This document shows, one piece after another, positions 16,111 through 25,228 of a DNA stretch of 53,611 bases. The notes beneath the pieces were generated by a model, which worked only from the letters and a program-made list of their open reading frames with translations, was not told the DNA's origin and did no database searches. Every line of letters starts with the position of its first letter. Position 1 is the first letter of the stretch. The DNA comes from Yeosuana aromativorans (GTDB lineage: Bacteria; Bacteroidota; Bacteroidia; Flavobacteriales; Flavobacteriaceae). Made by a program: the position numbers and the translations under genes. The stretch covers positions 1 through 53,611 of the forward strand of contig NZ_BMNR01000012.1 of assembly GCF_014646655.1 (NCBI RefSeq), given 5' to 3'.

Positions 16111-17135
16111 CGTCTAACTATTTTCACAACTCGGTTATATATGATTTCTGCTAAATTCCAGTCATAACCATCAAAGTTAGTTGTGTTATTAAATTGAATG
16201 ACAACCGTGTCTATATCCTTAAAATATTTTGCGATGCTTTGATAACCAACTAGCAGGCCCGTATGCTCGTACTTATAAACGGAGGAATAAATCTCCTGTT
16301 CTCCTTCATTAAATACAGAACCATCATTTAAAGCTCTCAAGAATTTACCAACATCCTCTGCAGTTGCTAGCATTAAGCCTGTATACTGGGTTTTAAAATC
16401 TTCATCAACTCCAACATAATAGCCACTCATTACATCATTTATATCCACGTCATGCAAGGAACCAAACGTGTGTTTTAACCCAAGTGGATTTAAAATCTCT
16501 TCTTTTATATATTGTTGGTGTGGATATCCCAACGTTTTATCAATAAGATCTTCAATCAACATGTAATTGGTATTTGAATACCCATAATCTTTACCTGGTT
16601 TAAAGTCTGCTGGTAAATCCAGTGCATAATTAAGTGTTTCTTGTCTGTTTTTTGGAGGATTTATCCAATAATCAGGGTGGTCAACGTAATTGGGAATGCC
16701 ACTTCGATGTTGCAGCATCATTCTCAAGGTAATCTTATCTGAATACTCAATTCTATCGGCTAGTTCTGGAAAATATTCAGCAAGCGTTTTATCCAACGAC
16801 AAACGGCCTGCTTTGACTAATTTTGTGGTAGCAACAGCAATATATAGTTTGGTAATACTAGCAATTTTGAATAATGCTTGTGGATAAGCAGGTATTTTCT
16901 TTTTTCTATCATGCCAGCCTGCAGCATAAAACTCAGCTGGTTTTCCTGCTTGGTCAACATAAACAATCATGCCGTCAAATCCATAATTTATTCCTTCATT
17001 TAATTGTTCTTGAACCGTATCAGGTAGTGGTGTTATCCAAGCTCTCACCAAAATCCATGGTACAAAATACAAAGAAGCTATGCTTGCCGTAATAAATGCT
17101 ATTCTGAGTATTCGTTTAATTTGTTTTTTGTTCAT
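16095..17135 (-). CDS. Beta-lactamase-fold serine hydrolase (class C/DD-peptidase-like)
   Basis: 346 residues with an N-terminal membrane anchor (about 10-32). Penicillin-recognising motifs: Ser93-Ile-Thr-Lys96 (SxxK, IASITKLY), Tyr186-Ser-Asn188 (YxN), and a late HTG in YEHTGLLVG. This family includes class C beta-lactamases, D,D-peptidases and esterases; the sequence does not decide the substrate. The active site is most likely on the periplasmic side. It is a single gene, convergent with murA, although a cell wall role from that position alone would be inference. Confidence 0.88.
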   Translation of the reverse strand: MNKKQIKRILRIAFITASIASLYFVPWILVRAWITPLPDTVQEQLNEGINYGFDGMIVYVDQAGKPAEFYAAGWHDRKKKIPAYPQALFKIASITKLYIAVATTKLVKAGRLSLDKTLAEYFPELADRIEYSDKITLRMMLQHRSGIPNYVDHPDYWINPPKNRQETLNYALDLPADFKPGKDYGYSNTNYMLIEDLIDKTLGYPHQQYIKEEILNPLGLKHTFGSLHDVDINDVMSGYYVGVDEDFKTQYTGLMLATAEDVGKFLRALNDGSVFNEGEQEIYSSVYKYEHTGLLVGYQSIAKYFKDIDTVVIQFNNTTNFDGYDWNLAEIIYNRVVKIVRRKKSL

Positions 17136-17233
17136 ATTATTTTTGTTAATCTAGTTTTTTTATTTTCTGAGTACTGAAAATCAATCAAATATAAATATTT
17201 TTTAAGTTTAGTTTAGTTCAGCAGGTTTTGATA

Positions 17234-18310
17234 TTACTTTGGTTTTTTTTCTTCAGTATTGAATTTCCATTTTAAACCAAACAACGGTCTTAATATATTG
17301 ATTCTTCTTAAAATAAATTCATAAATAAGGAAACAAACCATAAAAGTGAAAAGCATGATTCCAACAAATTCTACAAACGGAGGCAGATTTAATGGCAAGA
17401 TAATTAAGGCTCCTGCAAACAATACAAACATATGAATGATGTAAACCGGATAAGCTGCTTGACTTAAATAGGTTAACCTAGCGCTTGGTTTATTGAGGTA
17501 TTGGTATCCAAGCCCAAAAACGCCAAATATCCAACAATTTGATTCAATAGCTTTGAGGTAATACATAGCAGGATTTTCAAAACCATTAAGACGTAACGCG
17601 AAAAGAATGACGGCTATGGCTATGTATAACCATTTCCATTTCAAGAGCGTTTGCCAAAAGCTATTGCCGCTATACACAAAGAGAAACCCAAAAAAGAAAG
17701 CTAGTAGGCCAATAAAAAATCCATGCCAGGTTTGTGCATATAATTCAAATAATTGTGGCTTAACCAGTATTAACTCTAGGATAAAGAAGACAGACACAGA
17801 CAATGGACCAACTGCATAGGACATCACTTTTGATATTATCTTTTTGAATTTACCATTGTCATGTTTTTTCAAATAAAAAAAGAGGGGTGAAAGTATAATC
17901 ACATAAGCGAAAATATTACCCAAAAACCACAAATGACCACTATCTGGAAAATAGCTAAAAGGCATCTTGTAGAATTTTTGAAAAATAATCATGTGCAAAG
18001 GCGTGATGGCAAAATAACCAAAAACAAAGGGTAAAAGAATGCGCTTGGCGCGTTCTGTGAGCAATTGTTTCCAATTTCGTTTTTTCATTGCAAAATAGAG
18101 GCCCATTCCAGATACAAAAAATAAGAGCGGAATTCGCCACACGTTTAACATAGTCATAGGTGTCCACAATCCTTCTAAAGCGTCCTCACTTCTTATAAAA
18201 CCAATAAACATGGCCCAAGGTTGAAATATGATGGCTATATGGTAAATCAATAGTAAACCAATAGCGATAACGCGTATCCAGTCTATGTCGTATCTTCTTT
18301 CAGTTGTCAT
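17234..18310 (-). CDS. Acyltransferase family 3 membrane protein
   Basis: 358 residues, about ten hydrophobic segments. The N-terminus RRYDIDWIRVIAIGLLLIYHIAIIF carries the Asp/Arg and His (about residue 22) typical of the Acyltransferase_3 family (OpgC/OatA-like), and PLLFFVSGMGLYFAMKKR follows. These integral membrane enzymes transfer acyl groups to sugars or polymers at the envelope. The substrate is not predictable. It is followed on the same strand by the serine hydrolase gene 98 nt downstream. Confidence 0.9.
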   Translation of the reverse strand: MTTERRYDIDWIRVIAIGLLLIYHIAIIFQPWAMFIGFIRSEDALEGLWTPMTMLNVWRIPLLFFVSGMGLYFAMKKRNWKQLLTERAKRILLPFVFGYFAITPLHMIIFQKFYKMPFSYFPDSGHLWFLGNIFAYVIILSPLFFYLKKHDNGKFKKIISKVMSYAVGPLSVSVFFILELILVKPQLFELYAQTWHGFFIGLLAFFFGFLFVYSGNSFWQTLLKWKWLYIAIAVILFALRLNGFENPAMYYLKAIESNCWIFGVFGLGYQYLNKPSARLTYLSQAAYPVYIIHMFVLFAGALIILPLNLPPFVEFVGIMLFTFMVCFLIYEFILRRINILRPLFGLKWKFNTEEKKPK

Positions 18311-18335
18311 TCTAAGTTGTTTTATAATTGGTTAT

Positions 18336-18932
18336 TTATTGTAACATCATTGCCACAACCGGACGCGCTTTTTGCAATTCATCCATATCAAGAGTGAAGC
18401 CCATTGGTTTTAATTGTTGAATGATCATATCGTAAAAAGGTTTGATCTCAGCAAAATTTCCCATTACAGTCTCACGTGGTGTTGCGCCAAAATTATTTCT
18501 AATGGTTTTATCTGCGTTGGCATCTATTAGCATTTGAACAATTTCAATACGGCCAAAAAAAGCGGCGTTATGTAAAGCGGTGCCTCCATCATTGTTTTTT
18601 ATGGACAAATCGGCATGCGCGTCAATAAGTGCCTTGGCTATTTCTGGTTTATTAAATGTAGCTGCTGTCATTAATGGTGTTGAACCGCTCATGGGCTCTT
18701 TTTCATTTATATTTGTACCAGCTTTTATATGCTGTTTTACTGCGTCCAGATTTCCAGTTATAACAGCGGTTTGAATGTCTATACTAGGTTTTTTTGCTGT
18801 TGATTTGGTTTCAGTCTTACTAATAGTCTGACTGTCTTTTTTGTTAGATTGGGCGCAGCCAGTATTAATTAAAATAATGAATAGAGCCATTTTTAGTGTC
18901 ATTTTAATGGAATTGATTTTTTGTGTTTTCAT
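18336..18932 (-). CDS. Ankyrin-repeat lipoprotein
   Basis: 198 residues. A lipoprotein signal ends in LINTGCAQS (Cys about 26), so it is exported and lipid-anchored. About four ankyrin repeats follow (residues 55-150), with clear consensus pieces such as GSTPLMTAATFNKPEIAKALIDAHADLS and GGTALHNAAFFGRIEIVQMLIDANAD. Ankyrin repeats bind proteins. It lies 25 nt upstream of the acyltransferase gene on the same strand, probably one transcript, and is divergent from the AraC-TPR gene. Confidence 0.88.
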   Translation of the reverse strand: MKTQKINSIKMTLKMALFIILINTGCAQSNKKDSQTISKTETKSTAKKPSIDIQTAVITGNLDAVKQHIKAGTNINEKEPMSGSTPLMTAATFNKPEIAKALIDAHADLSIKNNDGGTALHNAAFFGRIEIVQMLIDANADKTIRNNFGATPRETVMGNFAEIKPFYDMIIQQLKPMGFTLDMDELQKARPVVAMMLQ

Positions 18933-19155
18933 GATTTAAATTTTTTAGAATTATTATTTTGATTTTTCTACTACAAAGATCTGGTAATATGTGATGCAGC
19001 AATAAACAGCCATGTGGCAACTTATATCAAGTTTGTTTTAAGCATAAAAACTATGGCGCAGAAGTATCAATTATGAAGCATTTGTAAAATGATGTCTTAA
19101 AAAAAAGGAAAAGCGTTTAAATAAAATTTTCTATTTTAGTTAGAGTTAAAAATAT

Positions 19156-21231
19156 ATGTCTGGTAATCTTCATCAAGTGAAATTTATAGAACAAGCCGAG
19201 TCTTTGGTAGTTGAAAATATTTCCAATGAGCAATTTGGTGTTTCTGAGTTGGCAGATCTTATGAACATGAGCCGTTCAAATTTGCTCAGAAAAATCAAGA
19301 AACAAACCCAGCTTAGTGCCAGTCAATTTATTCGTGAAGTACGCCTTAAAAAAAGCATGGACATGTTGCAACAAACCGAGATGACCATTTCTGAGATTTC
19401 TTATCAGGTTGGTTTTGGAAACACCTCATACTTTATTAAATGCTTTAAGGAACTTTATGGATATCCGCCGGGCGAAGTTAGAAAAGGAGATAAAGAAGTC
19501 CCTGTTACAGATGCCATTACCAAGACACCTTCTGGTTTTATAAAACAGTACCGATTACCTATTGTTGTGATAACTGCCATCATTGTTGTTGCAGTAGCCG
19601 TTTTGGTTTTTAATATATTCTTTATTCACTCAGATGAAAAAGCGATGGACATAAAAAAATCCATTGCCGTATTGCCTTTTAAAAACATGAGTAGTGATTC
19701 TACTAATCTTTATTTTGTGAATGGACTTATGGAATCTACCCTCAATAATTTACAAAAGATTAAAGATTTAAGGGTGATTAGCAGAACGTCCGTAGAAAAA
19801 TACAGGCATACAAACAAGACAATTTCTGAAATTGCAAAAGAGCTCAACGTCAGTTATTTGGTTGAAGGCAGTGGCCAGCGCATTGATGATCAGGTGTTAT
19901 TGAATATTCATTTAATAGAAGCCTCAAATGACACCCCAATATGGGCTGAACAATACAAGCACAAGGTGGTAGATATTTTCTCTTTACAAAATGCGGTAGC
20001 CAAAAAAATTGCAGATGCCATTCAGGCTAAGGTAACACCAGCAGAATTGCAACAAATTGATAAAAAACCTACCGAAAATTTGGTGGCATACGATTACTAC
20101 CTTAAAGCCCTAGAGCCCTATCAAACAGAGACTAAAGAAGGTTTGGAAAAAGCCATTCCCTTATTTAAAAAAGCAATAACCGAGGATCCTAAATTTGCCT
20201 TGGCATATTCTAAACTGGCTGTGTCTTATTACTACTTAGACTTAAATCTAACCAAAAAGCGTTATACAGATGTCATTAATAATTACGCCGACAAAGCCTT
20301 ACTTTATGATTCCAAATCTGCCGAAAGTCTGATTGCAAAGGCACTCTATTACATAAACATTAATGAGTATCGATTGGCGGTACCACATTTAGAAAAAGCA
20401 TTGGAATATAATCCCAATTCATCTTCTGTGGTACAAATATTAGCCGATTTGTATTCTCGTGTCATTCCAGATACAGGCAAATATTTGCAATATGCCCTAA
20501 AAGGCTTGCAAATTGATATTCAATCAAATGATTCAATAAGTAAAAGCTACATGTATCTGGCTCTTAGCAATGCCTTTGTTCAAAATGGTTTTACAGATGA
20601 AGCGCTCAAGTATATAGACCTTTCCTTAGATTACAACCCAAACAATTATTATGCACCTTATCTAAAAGTATTTATCCAATATGCAAAACAGCAAAATATG
20701 GTAAAGGCTACAAGGTCATTGGTAAAAGAATGGGAAAAAGATACTACGCGTTTAGATATTATGCAGGAAGTGGCAAAGTTTTATTACTTTCAAGAAAAGT
20801 ATGATAGTGCTTACTATTACTACGATAAGTTTGTTAAAATTAAAGAAAGGAATGGTTTACACATGTATCCGCAAGAAGATTTGAAGATAGGATTAGTGTA
20901 TGAAAAAATGGGCCATGACGAAAAGGCTAAAGCCTTTTACAAAGCGTATGCTGAATATTGTGAAAATGACCAATCTATATACCAATCAGCTAGTTTGGCA
21001 ATGAAATATTTGCATGAGGGTAAAAACGATTTGGCCGTAGAACAACTTAAAATTTTTGCCACCAAAAACAATTACCAATATTGGATTTTGTTGTTTATTG
21101 AAAAGGATCCACTCATGAAATCCTTGAAAAGTCACCCGGAATATAATGAGGTCATTCAGAAAATTAAAGATAGATTCTGGGAAAATCACAATCAATTGAA
21201 ACAATCATTAACAAAAAAAGGATTGATATAA
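19156..21231 (+). CDS. AraC-type helix-turn-helix, transmembrane, TolB-like and TPR regulator
   Basis: 691 residues in one chain. Residues about 15-110 form an AraC-type DNA-binding domain (FGVSELADLMNMSRSNLLRKIKK, then ISEISYQVGFGNTSYFIKCFKELYGYPPGE). A single membrane helix spans about 135-157. The part outside starts with IAVLPFKNMSSDSTNLYFVNGLMES, a FlgO/TolB-like domain often seen in adenylate-cyclase-associated and CadC-like proteins, to about 290. At least five TPR-like repeats fill 300-680. It looks like a one-component membrane transcription regulator. Targets are unknown; the divergent ankyrin-acyltransferase unit is a candidate. Confidence 0.9.
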   Translation: MSGNLHQVKFIEQAESLVVENISNEQFGVSELADLMNMSRSNLLRKIKKQTQLSASQFIREVRLKKSMDMLQQTEMTISEISYQVGFGNTSYFIKCFKELYGYPPGEVRKGDKEVPVTDAITKTPSGFIKQYRLPIVVITAIIVVAVAVLVFNIFFIHSDEKAMDIKKSIAVLPFKNMSSDSTNLYFVNGLMESTLNNLQKIKDLRVISRTSVEKYRHTNKTISEIAKELNVSYLVEGSGQRIDDQVLLNIHLIEASNDTPIWAEQYKHKVVDIFSLQNAVAKKIADAIQAKVTPAELQQIDKKPTENLVAYDYYLKALEPYQTETKEGLEKAIPLFKKAITEDPKFALAYSKLAVSYYYLDLNLTKKRYTDVINNYADKALLYDSKSAESLIAKALYYININEYRLAVPHLEKALEYNPNSSSVVQILADLYSRVIPDTGKYLQYALKGLQIDIQSNDSISKSYMYLALSNAFVQNGFTDEALKYIDLSLDYNPNNYYAPYLKVFIQYAKQQNMVKATRSLVKEWEKDTTRLDIMQEVAKFYYFQEKYDSAYYYYDKFVKIKERNGLHMYPQEDLKIGLVYEKMGHDEKAKAFYKAYAEYCENDQSIYQSASLAMKYLHEGKNDLAVEQLKIFATKNNYQYWILLFIEKDPLMKSLKSHPEYNEVIQKIKDRFWENHNQLKQSLTKKGLI

Positions 21232-21285
21232 AATCAAAAAACAGTTTTTGTCAAAAACCTTTTATTTTGGATAACTTCTAACATT

Positions 21286-21555
21286 TTAAAAAATACCAAC
21301 GGCCAGTTCTGCCCAAATCATTACAAATCCAATAATAACAGTAGCTATCAATGCTAAGCGTTTTGATGGTTTAGAAACACGTTGTAAAATAAAATCAATA
21401 GCCAAACCAACACAAAACAAGAGTGCACCCATCACTAAAAAATCAAGACGACTCCAATTGACTTCGTCCGTAAATTGCATAGCTATAAATGGAATTAACA
21501 ATAGCGCCAACAAACTAGAAAGAATAATAAAAAGTCTTTTGTTTTTCATAAGCAT
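21286..21555 (-). CDS. Small membrane protein with three predicted helices (unknown function)
   Basis: 89 residues from ATG 21555 (a second ATG at 21549 gives the cleaner start MKNKRLF). Hydrophobic segments are at about 8-27, 38-58 and 68-88, with TDEVNWSRLDFLVMGALLFCVGLAIDF between the first two and a C-terminus AELAVGIF. This pattern is shared by a widespread family of small inner membrane proteins without assigned function. It lies 27 nt after the photolyase gene and is the last gene of photolyase operon 2. Confidence 0.75.
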   Translation of the reverse strand: MLMKNKRLFIILSSLLALLLIPFIAMQFTDEVNWSRLDFLVMGALLFCVGLAIDFILQRVSKPSKRLALIATVIIGFVMIWAELAVGIF

Positions 21556-21582
21556 TAAAAACTAAATTTAATAAATATTTAT

Positions 21583-22887
21583 TTAATTCAATGCTCTTTT
21601 ATAAGTTTCCAAACAACGTTCCCTGGCAAATTTATGATCAACAATAGGAGTAGGATACGTAAGCTCTTGAAAATCGGGAACCCATTGTTTTATATAGTCT
21701 AGGTTTTTGTCAAACTTTTCAATTTGTGTGGTTGGGTTGAAAATCCTGAAATACGGAGCAGCATCCACACCGCAACCGGCAACCCATTGCCAATTCCCAA
21801 CGTTGCTGGCCATTTCATAATCGTGTAATTTTTCAGCAAAATAGGCTTCACCCCAGCGCCAATCAATCAATAAATGCTTGCATAAAAAGCTTCCTACCAG
21901 CATACGTACACGGTTATGCATAAACCCGGTTTCATTGAGCTGTCGCATGCCGGCATCAACTAACGGATAGCCTGTTTTACCGTCACACCATGCTTTAAAT
22001 TCTTGTTCATTATTTCGCCAAACAATGCGGTCATATTGCGGTTTAAAGCTTTCGGTAGCTGTATGTGGAAAATGCCAAAGAATTTGCATAAAAAATTCGC
22101 GCCAAATCAGTTCTTGCCAAAAGATTTCATTCTGTTCTGCAGTAGCTTGTTTAATAATGTTTCGAATACTAACGGTTCCAAAGCGCAAATGTGGCCCCAA
22201 TCTGGAGGTAGAATCTTTTGCTGGGAAATTACGGGTTGCTTCGTAATTTTTTATAAGGTTTGTTGAAACAGTATAAGGCTTAATGGATTGTGTTGAAGTC
22301 TTGAATCCCATATCATTCAGATTAACTGATGGCAGAGATGTGTTTTTTACAAGATTGTTTAAGAGTGATTTGGTATCAAAAGTATTGATTTCTAATGCTT
22401 TAAAAGTAGATTTCCATTGTTTCATGTAAGGCGTGTACACAACATAAGGTGTGCCATCACTTTTTACAATTTCATCTTTTTCAAATATAACTTGATCCTT
22501 AAAAGTTTTGAATCCTATGGATTTATTATCAAGAAAGTTTTTTATTTCATAATCTCTCTTGGTGGTATAGGGTTCATAATCATGATTGGTAAAAACAGTC
22601 TCAATGGAATAATCTTGAACAAGTTGATTAAAAACATCTATGGGTTTGCCATGAAACATTCCAAGACTTAAGCCATAATCATTTTTAAGAGTTTGGTTTA
22701 TGCTTTGTAAGGTTTCATAAATAAAGGTAACACGTGCATCGTCTTCAGGAAGCTTATCCAAAATTTCGGAATCAAAAATGAAAACAGGAAGTACAGGAAG
22801 ATTTCCTTGTAAGGCATGATATAAACCCACGTTATCATCAAGCCTTAAATCGCGCCGAAACCAAAAAATATTGATAGGTTGCTGCAT
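21583..22887 (-). CDS. phrB: Class I CPD deoxyribodipyrimidine photolyase
   Basis: 434 residues from the ATG at 22887; a TTG at 22902 is rejected because the typical start (QPINIFWFRRDLRLDD) follows the ATG. The N-terminal antenna domain runs to about 130 and the FAD domain from about 200. The expected tryptophans are present: AWCDGKTGYPLVDAGMRQL, DWRWGE, and NVGNWQWVAG (Trp366, Trp368), then the DNA/FAD contact DAAPYFRIFNPTTQ. It uses light to split cyclobutane pyrimidine dimers, with reduced FAD. The start lies 1 nt downstream of the SRPBCC gene stop. It is the penultimate gene of operon 2. Confidence 0.96.
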   Translation of the reverse strand: MQQPINIFWFRRDLRLDDNVGLYHALQGNLPVLPVFIFDSEILDKLPEDDARVTFIYETLQSINQTLKNDYGLSLGMFHGKPIDVFNQLVQDYSIETVFTNHDYEPYTTKRDYEIKNFLDNKSIGFKTFKDQVIFEKDEIVKSDGTPYVVYTPYMKQWKSTFKALEINTFDTKSLLNNLVKNTSLPSVNLNDMGFKTSTQSIKPYTVSTNLIKNYEATRNFPAKDSTSRLGPHLRFGTVSIRNIIKQATAEQNEIFWQELIWREFFMQILWHFPHTATESFKPQYDRIVWRNNEQEFKAWCDGKTGYPLVDAGMRQLNETGFMHNRVRMLVGSFLCKHLLIDWRWGEAYFAEKLHDYEMASNVGNWQWVAGCGVDAAPYFRIFNPTTQIEKFDKNLDYIKQWVPDFQELTYPTPIVDHKFARERCLETYKRALN

Positions 22888-22888
22888 A

Positions 22889-23350
22889 TTAGTAGGTTCC
22901 AAATAAAGCTTCTAATTTTTTGGTTCTGTAGTTGAAAATTTCTTCAAGTTTAGGTCTTATTAAAATGGGATGCACCAATTGCCCAAGAAACCCAAAAGGC
23001 ACTTTGTAGTCAATGATATCTTCCATTTCAATGCCACCATCTATTTCCTTGATAAAATGTTTATGATGCCAAAGGGCATAAGGACCAAAGCGCTGTTCAT
23101 CCACAAAATAATGGTTGTCTATAACATGAGTGATTTCTGTGACCCATTTGGTTTTAATACCCAAAACAGGTGTTACGATATACTGGATGATTTGACCAGC
23201 AAACATAGGTCTGTCTGCACCGGAGAGAATATGAAAACCCATATAATCGGGGGTGATAGTCTTTAGGTTTTTAGGATCTGATAGGAAATCCCAAGCTTGC
23301 TTAACAGTGATTGGCAACTTTTGTTTTTTGTGTAAGGTGTAAATCTTCAT
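22889..23350 (-). CDS. SRPBCC family protein (COG4276-like), photolyase neighbour
   Basis: 153 residues with a START/SRPBCC helix-grip fold: MKIYTLHKKQKLPITVKQAWDFLSDPKNLKTITP at the start, a central strand KTKWVTEITHVIDNHYFVDEQRFGPYALWHHKHFIKE, and a C-terminal helix with FNYRTKKLEALF. Members of this group are often called cell-division inhibitor-like and found beside photolyase genes. The ligand is unknown. It sits 3 nt after tspO and 1 nt before phrB, in one operon. Confidence 0.88.
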   Translation of the reverse strand: MKIYTLHKKQKLPITVKQAWDFLSDPKNLKTITPDYMGFHILSGADRPMFAGQIIQYIVTPVLGIKTKWVTEITHVIDNHYFVDEQRFGPYALWHHKHFIKEIDGGIEMEDIIDYKVPFGFLGQLVHPILIRPKLEEIFNYRTKKLEALFGTY

Positions 23351-23353
23351 GTT

Positions 23354-23815
23354 TTAATTGTAAAGTAAAATGTAGAGATTCAAGGAACAAGCCACTATTA
23401 ACCAAAGTGTATAAGGGAGTATTAATAAGGATTTTAAGCCCAATTGTTTTTGGTAGGTAAACAAAAATGCTGCTACAATATAGAGTAGGGAAACGATAAA
23501 AACGAAACCTAAGGCTATTAGATGCTGATTAAAAAACACAAAATTCCACCCAACATTCAAAATAAACTGAACAGTGAATAATATTTTCACTTTGGTGTTG
23601 GGCACCATCATATATAAATAGGCCATGTATATTGAAAAGCAAAACATGATTGTTGACCAGGCTACTCCAAAAGCCCATCCTGGAGGTGTCCAAGGCGCTT
23701 TATTAAGCTGCATATACCAATTGGTCTGAGGACCGTTATTCATTAATAATGTGCCAATAGCCAGAGCACCAAAATTGATTACCAAAAAAAACAGTATATA
23801 TTTTAGTGTTTTCAT
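23354..23815 (-). CDS. tspO: TspO/MBR family tryptophan-rich sensory protein
   Basis: 153 residues with five hydrophobic helices, a standard TspO. Motifs: NWYMQLNKAPWTPPGWAFGVAWSTIMFCFSIYMAYLY in the loop and helix 2, QFILNVGWNFVFFNQ in helix 4. TspO binds porphyrins and haem degradation products and is linked to light and oxidative stress (first described in Rhodobacter). Its ATG overlaps the stop of a 57-residue gene upstream by 4 nt (ATGA). Confidence 0.95.
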   Translation of the reverse strand: MKTLKYILFFLVINFGALAIGTLLMNNGPQTNWYMQLNKAPWTPPGWAFGVAWSTIMFCFSIYMAYLYMMVPNTKVKILFTVQFILNVGWNFVFFNQHLIALGFVFIVSLLYIVAAFLFTYQKQLGLKSLLILPYTLWLIVACSLNLYILLYN

Positions 23816-23985
23816 TTTGGGGAATTTAAGCGGTCTATCTTGTTTAAGATTTCTTGAGCCTCAGCAAATTTTTTATCACTTTCTTTTCTGTCAGTGAGTA
23901 ACAACATTTGAAATTCCTTCATGAGCTTTTCATACTTCTTTTGAAGCTTTTCCTCTTTTGGATTGGTTTTAAATACAGCAACCAT
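23812..23985 (-). CDS. Lacal_2735-like small protein
   Basis: 57 residues, charged and wholly helical: MVAVFKTNPKEEKLQKKYEKL followed by MKEFQMLLLTDRKESDKKF and AEAQEILNKIDRL. This matches the short Bacteroidota family called Lacal_2735, in which two helices carry KLxKKYxKLMxEA and SDxKxAEAxEI patterns; function is unknown. It starts 2 nt downstream of the glutathione peroxidase stop, and its stop overlaps the tspO start by 4 nt, so it is clearly translated within operon 2. Confidence 0.85.
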   Translation of the reverse strand: MVAVFKTNPKEEKLQKKYEKLMKEFQMLLLTDRKESDKKFAEAQEILNKIDRLNSPK

Positions 23986-23987
23986 GA

Positions 23988-24533
23988 TTATTGTTTTAAA
24001 TGTTTGGTAATGGTATCGCTCATAGGATTGACTATGGAATAATAAAAATCCACTAAGTTTCCGCTTGGGTCAACTAAATATTTTTGAAAATTCCATTTAA
24101 CGGTTGAACTGGATTGGTCGTTTTTGCCTTTATCGGTTAACCATTGATATAATGGATGTTGGTTGTTTCCTTTGACATCAATTTTCTCGGTCATCACAAA
24201 AGAAACGCCATAATTAGCCTGACAAAATTCCTTGATTTGCTGTGGAGTTCCTGGTTCTTGGTTTCCAAATTGATTACAAGGCAGTCCAATAACCATCAAG
24301 TTGTCTTTGTAGGTATCATAGAGTTTTTGTAAATCCTTGTATTGACCGGTAAAGCCACATTTAGAGGCCACATTTACAAATAGAATATATTTACCTTTGT
24401 ATTGTGATAAATCAATAGGATTTCCAGTTAAGCTATTGATTTTGATATTATAAATTGATTCTGTGGGTGTTGTTTGTGCCGTGGTTTTATTGAAAATTGA
24501 AAACATAAGAGTGATAATAAATAGTTTTTTCAT
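23988..24533 (-). CDS. Glutathione peroxidase-family thiol peroxidase (exported)
   Basis: 181 residues from ATG 24533, which removes an overlap with the upstream gene and gives a signal peptide (MKKLFIITLMFSIFNKTTAQ). GPX motifs: FVNVASKCGFTGQYKDLQKLY, with peroxidatic Cys in place of selenocysteine; LPCNQFGNQEPG; and WNFQKYLVDPSG. Bacterial Cys-GPXs usually reduce hydroperoxides with thioredoxin. The signal peptide suggests a periplasmic or outer site, so it would act on lipid peroxides there. It lies 4 nt downstream of the SDR gene in operon 2. Confidence 0.93.
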   Translation of the reverse strand: MKKLFIITLMFSIFNKTTAQTTPTESIYNIKINSLTGNPIDLSQYKGKYILFVNVASKCGFTGQYKDLQKLYDTYKDNLMVIGLPCNQFGNQEPGTPQQIKEFCQANYGVSFVMTEKIDVKGNNQHPLYQWLTDKGKNDQSSSTVKWNFQKYLVDPSGNLVDFYYSIVNPMSDTITKHLKQ

Positions 24534-24537
24534 CTGT

Positions 24538-25221
24538 TTAAATTTTAAAGGTAACAATCCCGCAGTCCATTTCAAAGACTTGACCCGAAATAGAGGCAGC
24601 TTTTTCAGATATTAAAAAAGCCGCCATACTTGCTACTTCATCAGGGTTTAGGAATTTCTTAAGTGGATGACGCTCTGTAATGGCGTCAATCATTTTGTCG
24701 TTGCGTAATAGTTTTGATGCCAATTCTGTGTTTGTGACAGTAGGGGCAATGGCATTAATTCTTAATGTAGGAGCCAGTTCTGCACCAAGTGATTTTACCA
24801 AGCCCTCAATGCCCGATTTTGCTGTTGCAATACTGGCATGAAAAGGCATTCCCAATTTTGCCGCTACCGTGCTAAATAACACAATGGACGGTTTTGTTCC
24901 TTTTTTGAGGGCTGGTAAATAGGTTTGAATAGCATTAACCGCTCCCAAAACATTAATTTCAAAATCGTCCCTAAAATCATCTAGACTGAGCCTTGAAATT
25001 GGCTTTAAATTAATGCTGCCTGGGCAATATACCAAGGCATCAGCAGTTTCTATGCTTGGTAATTCGTCTTTTAAAACATCGCAAGACATGTGTGTCAAGT
25101 TTTTGTGTTCTTGTTGCGGTGTTGTTCGGCTTATATTAATGACTTTATTGTTTGGCAGTAAAAGATACAATAGGGCGTTGCCTATTCCTTTACTGCCTCC
25201 AATAATGATAATTGTTTTCAT
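24538..25221 (-). CDS. Short-chain dehydrogenase/reductase
   Basis: 227 residues. N-terminal NAD(P) motif IIIGGSKGIGNALL (GxxxGxG), NNAG-equivalent CPGS at about 68, a Ser in FSTVAAKLG (about 117), and INAIAPTVTNTELASKLL. The usual YxxxK motif is absent: HASIATAKSGIEGLV places His-Ala-Ser-Ile-Ala-Thr-Ala-Lys, so Lys is kept but the catalytic Tyr is replaced. This may be an atypical SDR with altered chemistry. It sits 7 nt downstream of folE in operon 2; similar SDRs accompany photolyase/folE clusters in other bacteria. The substrate is unknown. Confidence 0.9.
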   Translation of the reverse strand: MKTIIIIGGSKGIGNALLYLLLPNNKVINISRTTPQQEHKNLTHMSCDVLKDELPSIETADALVYCPGSINLKPISRLSLDDFRDDFEINVLGAVNAIQTYLPALKKGTKPSIVLFSTVAAKLGMPFHASIATAKSGIEGLVKSLGAELAPTLRINAIAPTVTNTELASKLLRNDKMIDAITERHPLKKFLNPDEVASMAAFLISEKAASISGQVFEMDCGIVTFKI

Positions 25222-25228
25222 CTATTAA

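Noticed and set aside
21241-21270. Weak hairpin after the AraC-TPR gene (CAAAAA-ACAG-TTTTTG)
   Set aside because: All A/T pairs but one; too weak to call a terminator.
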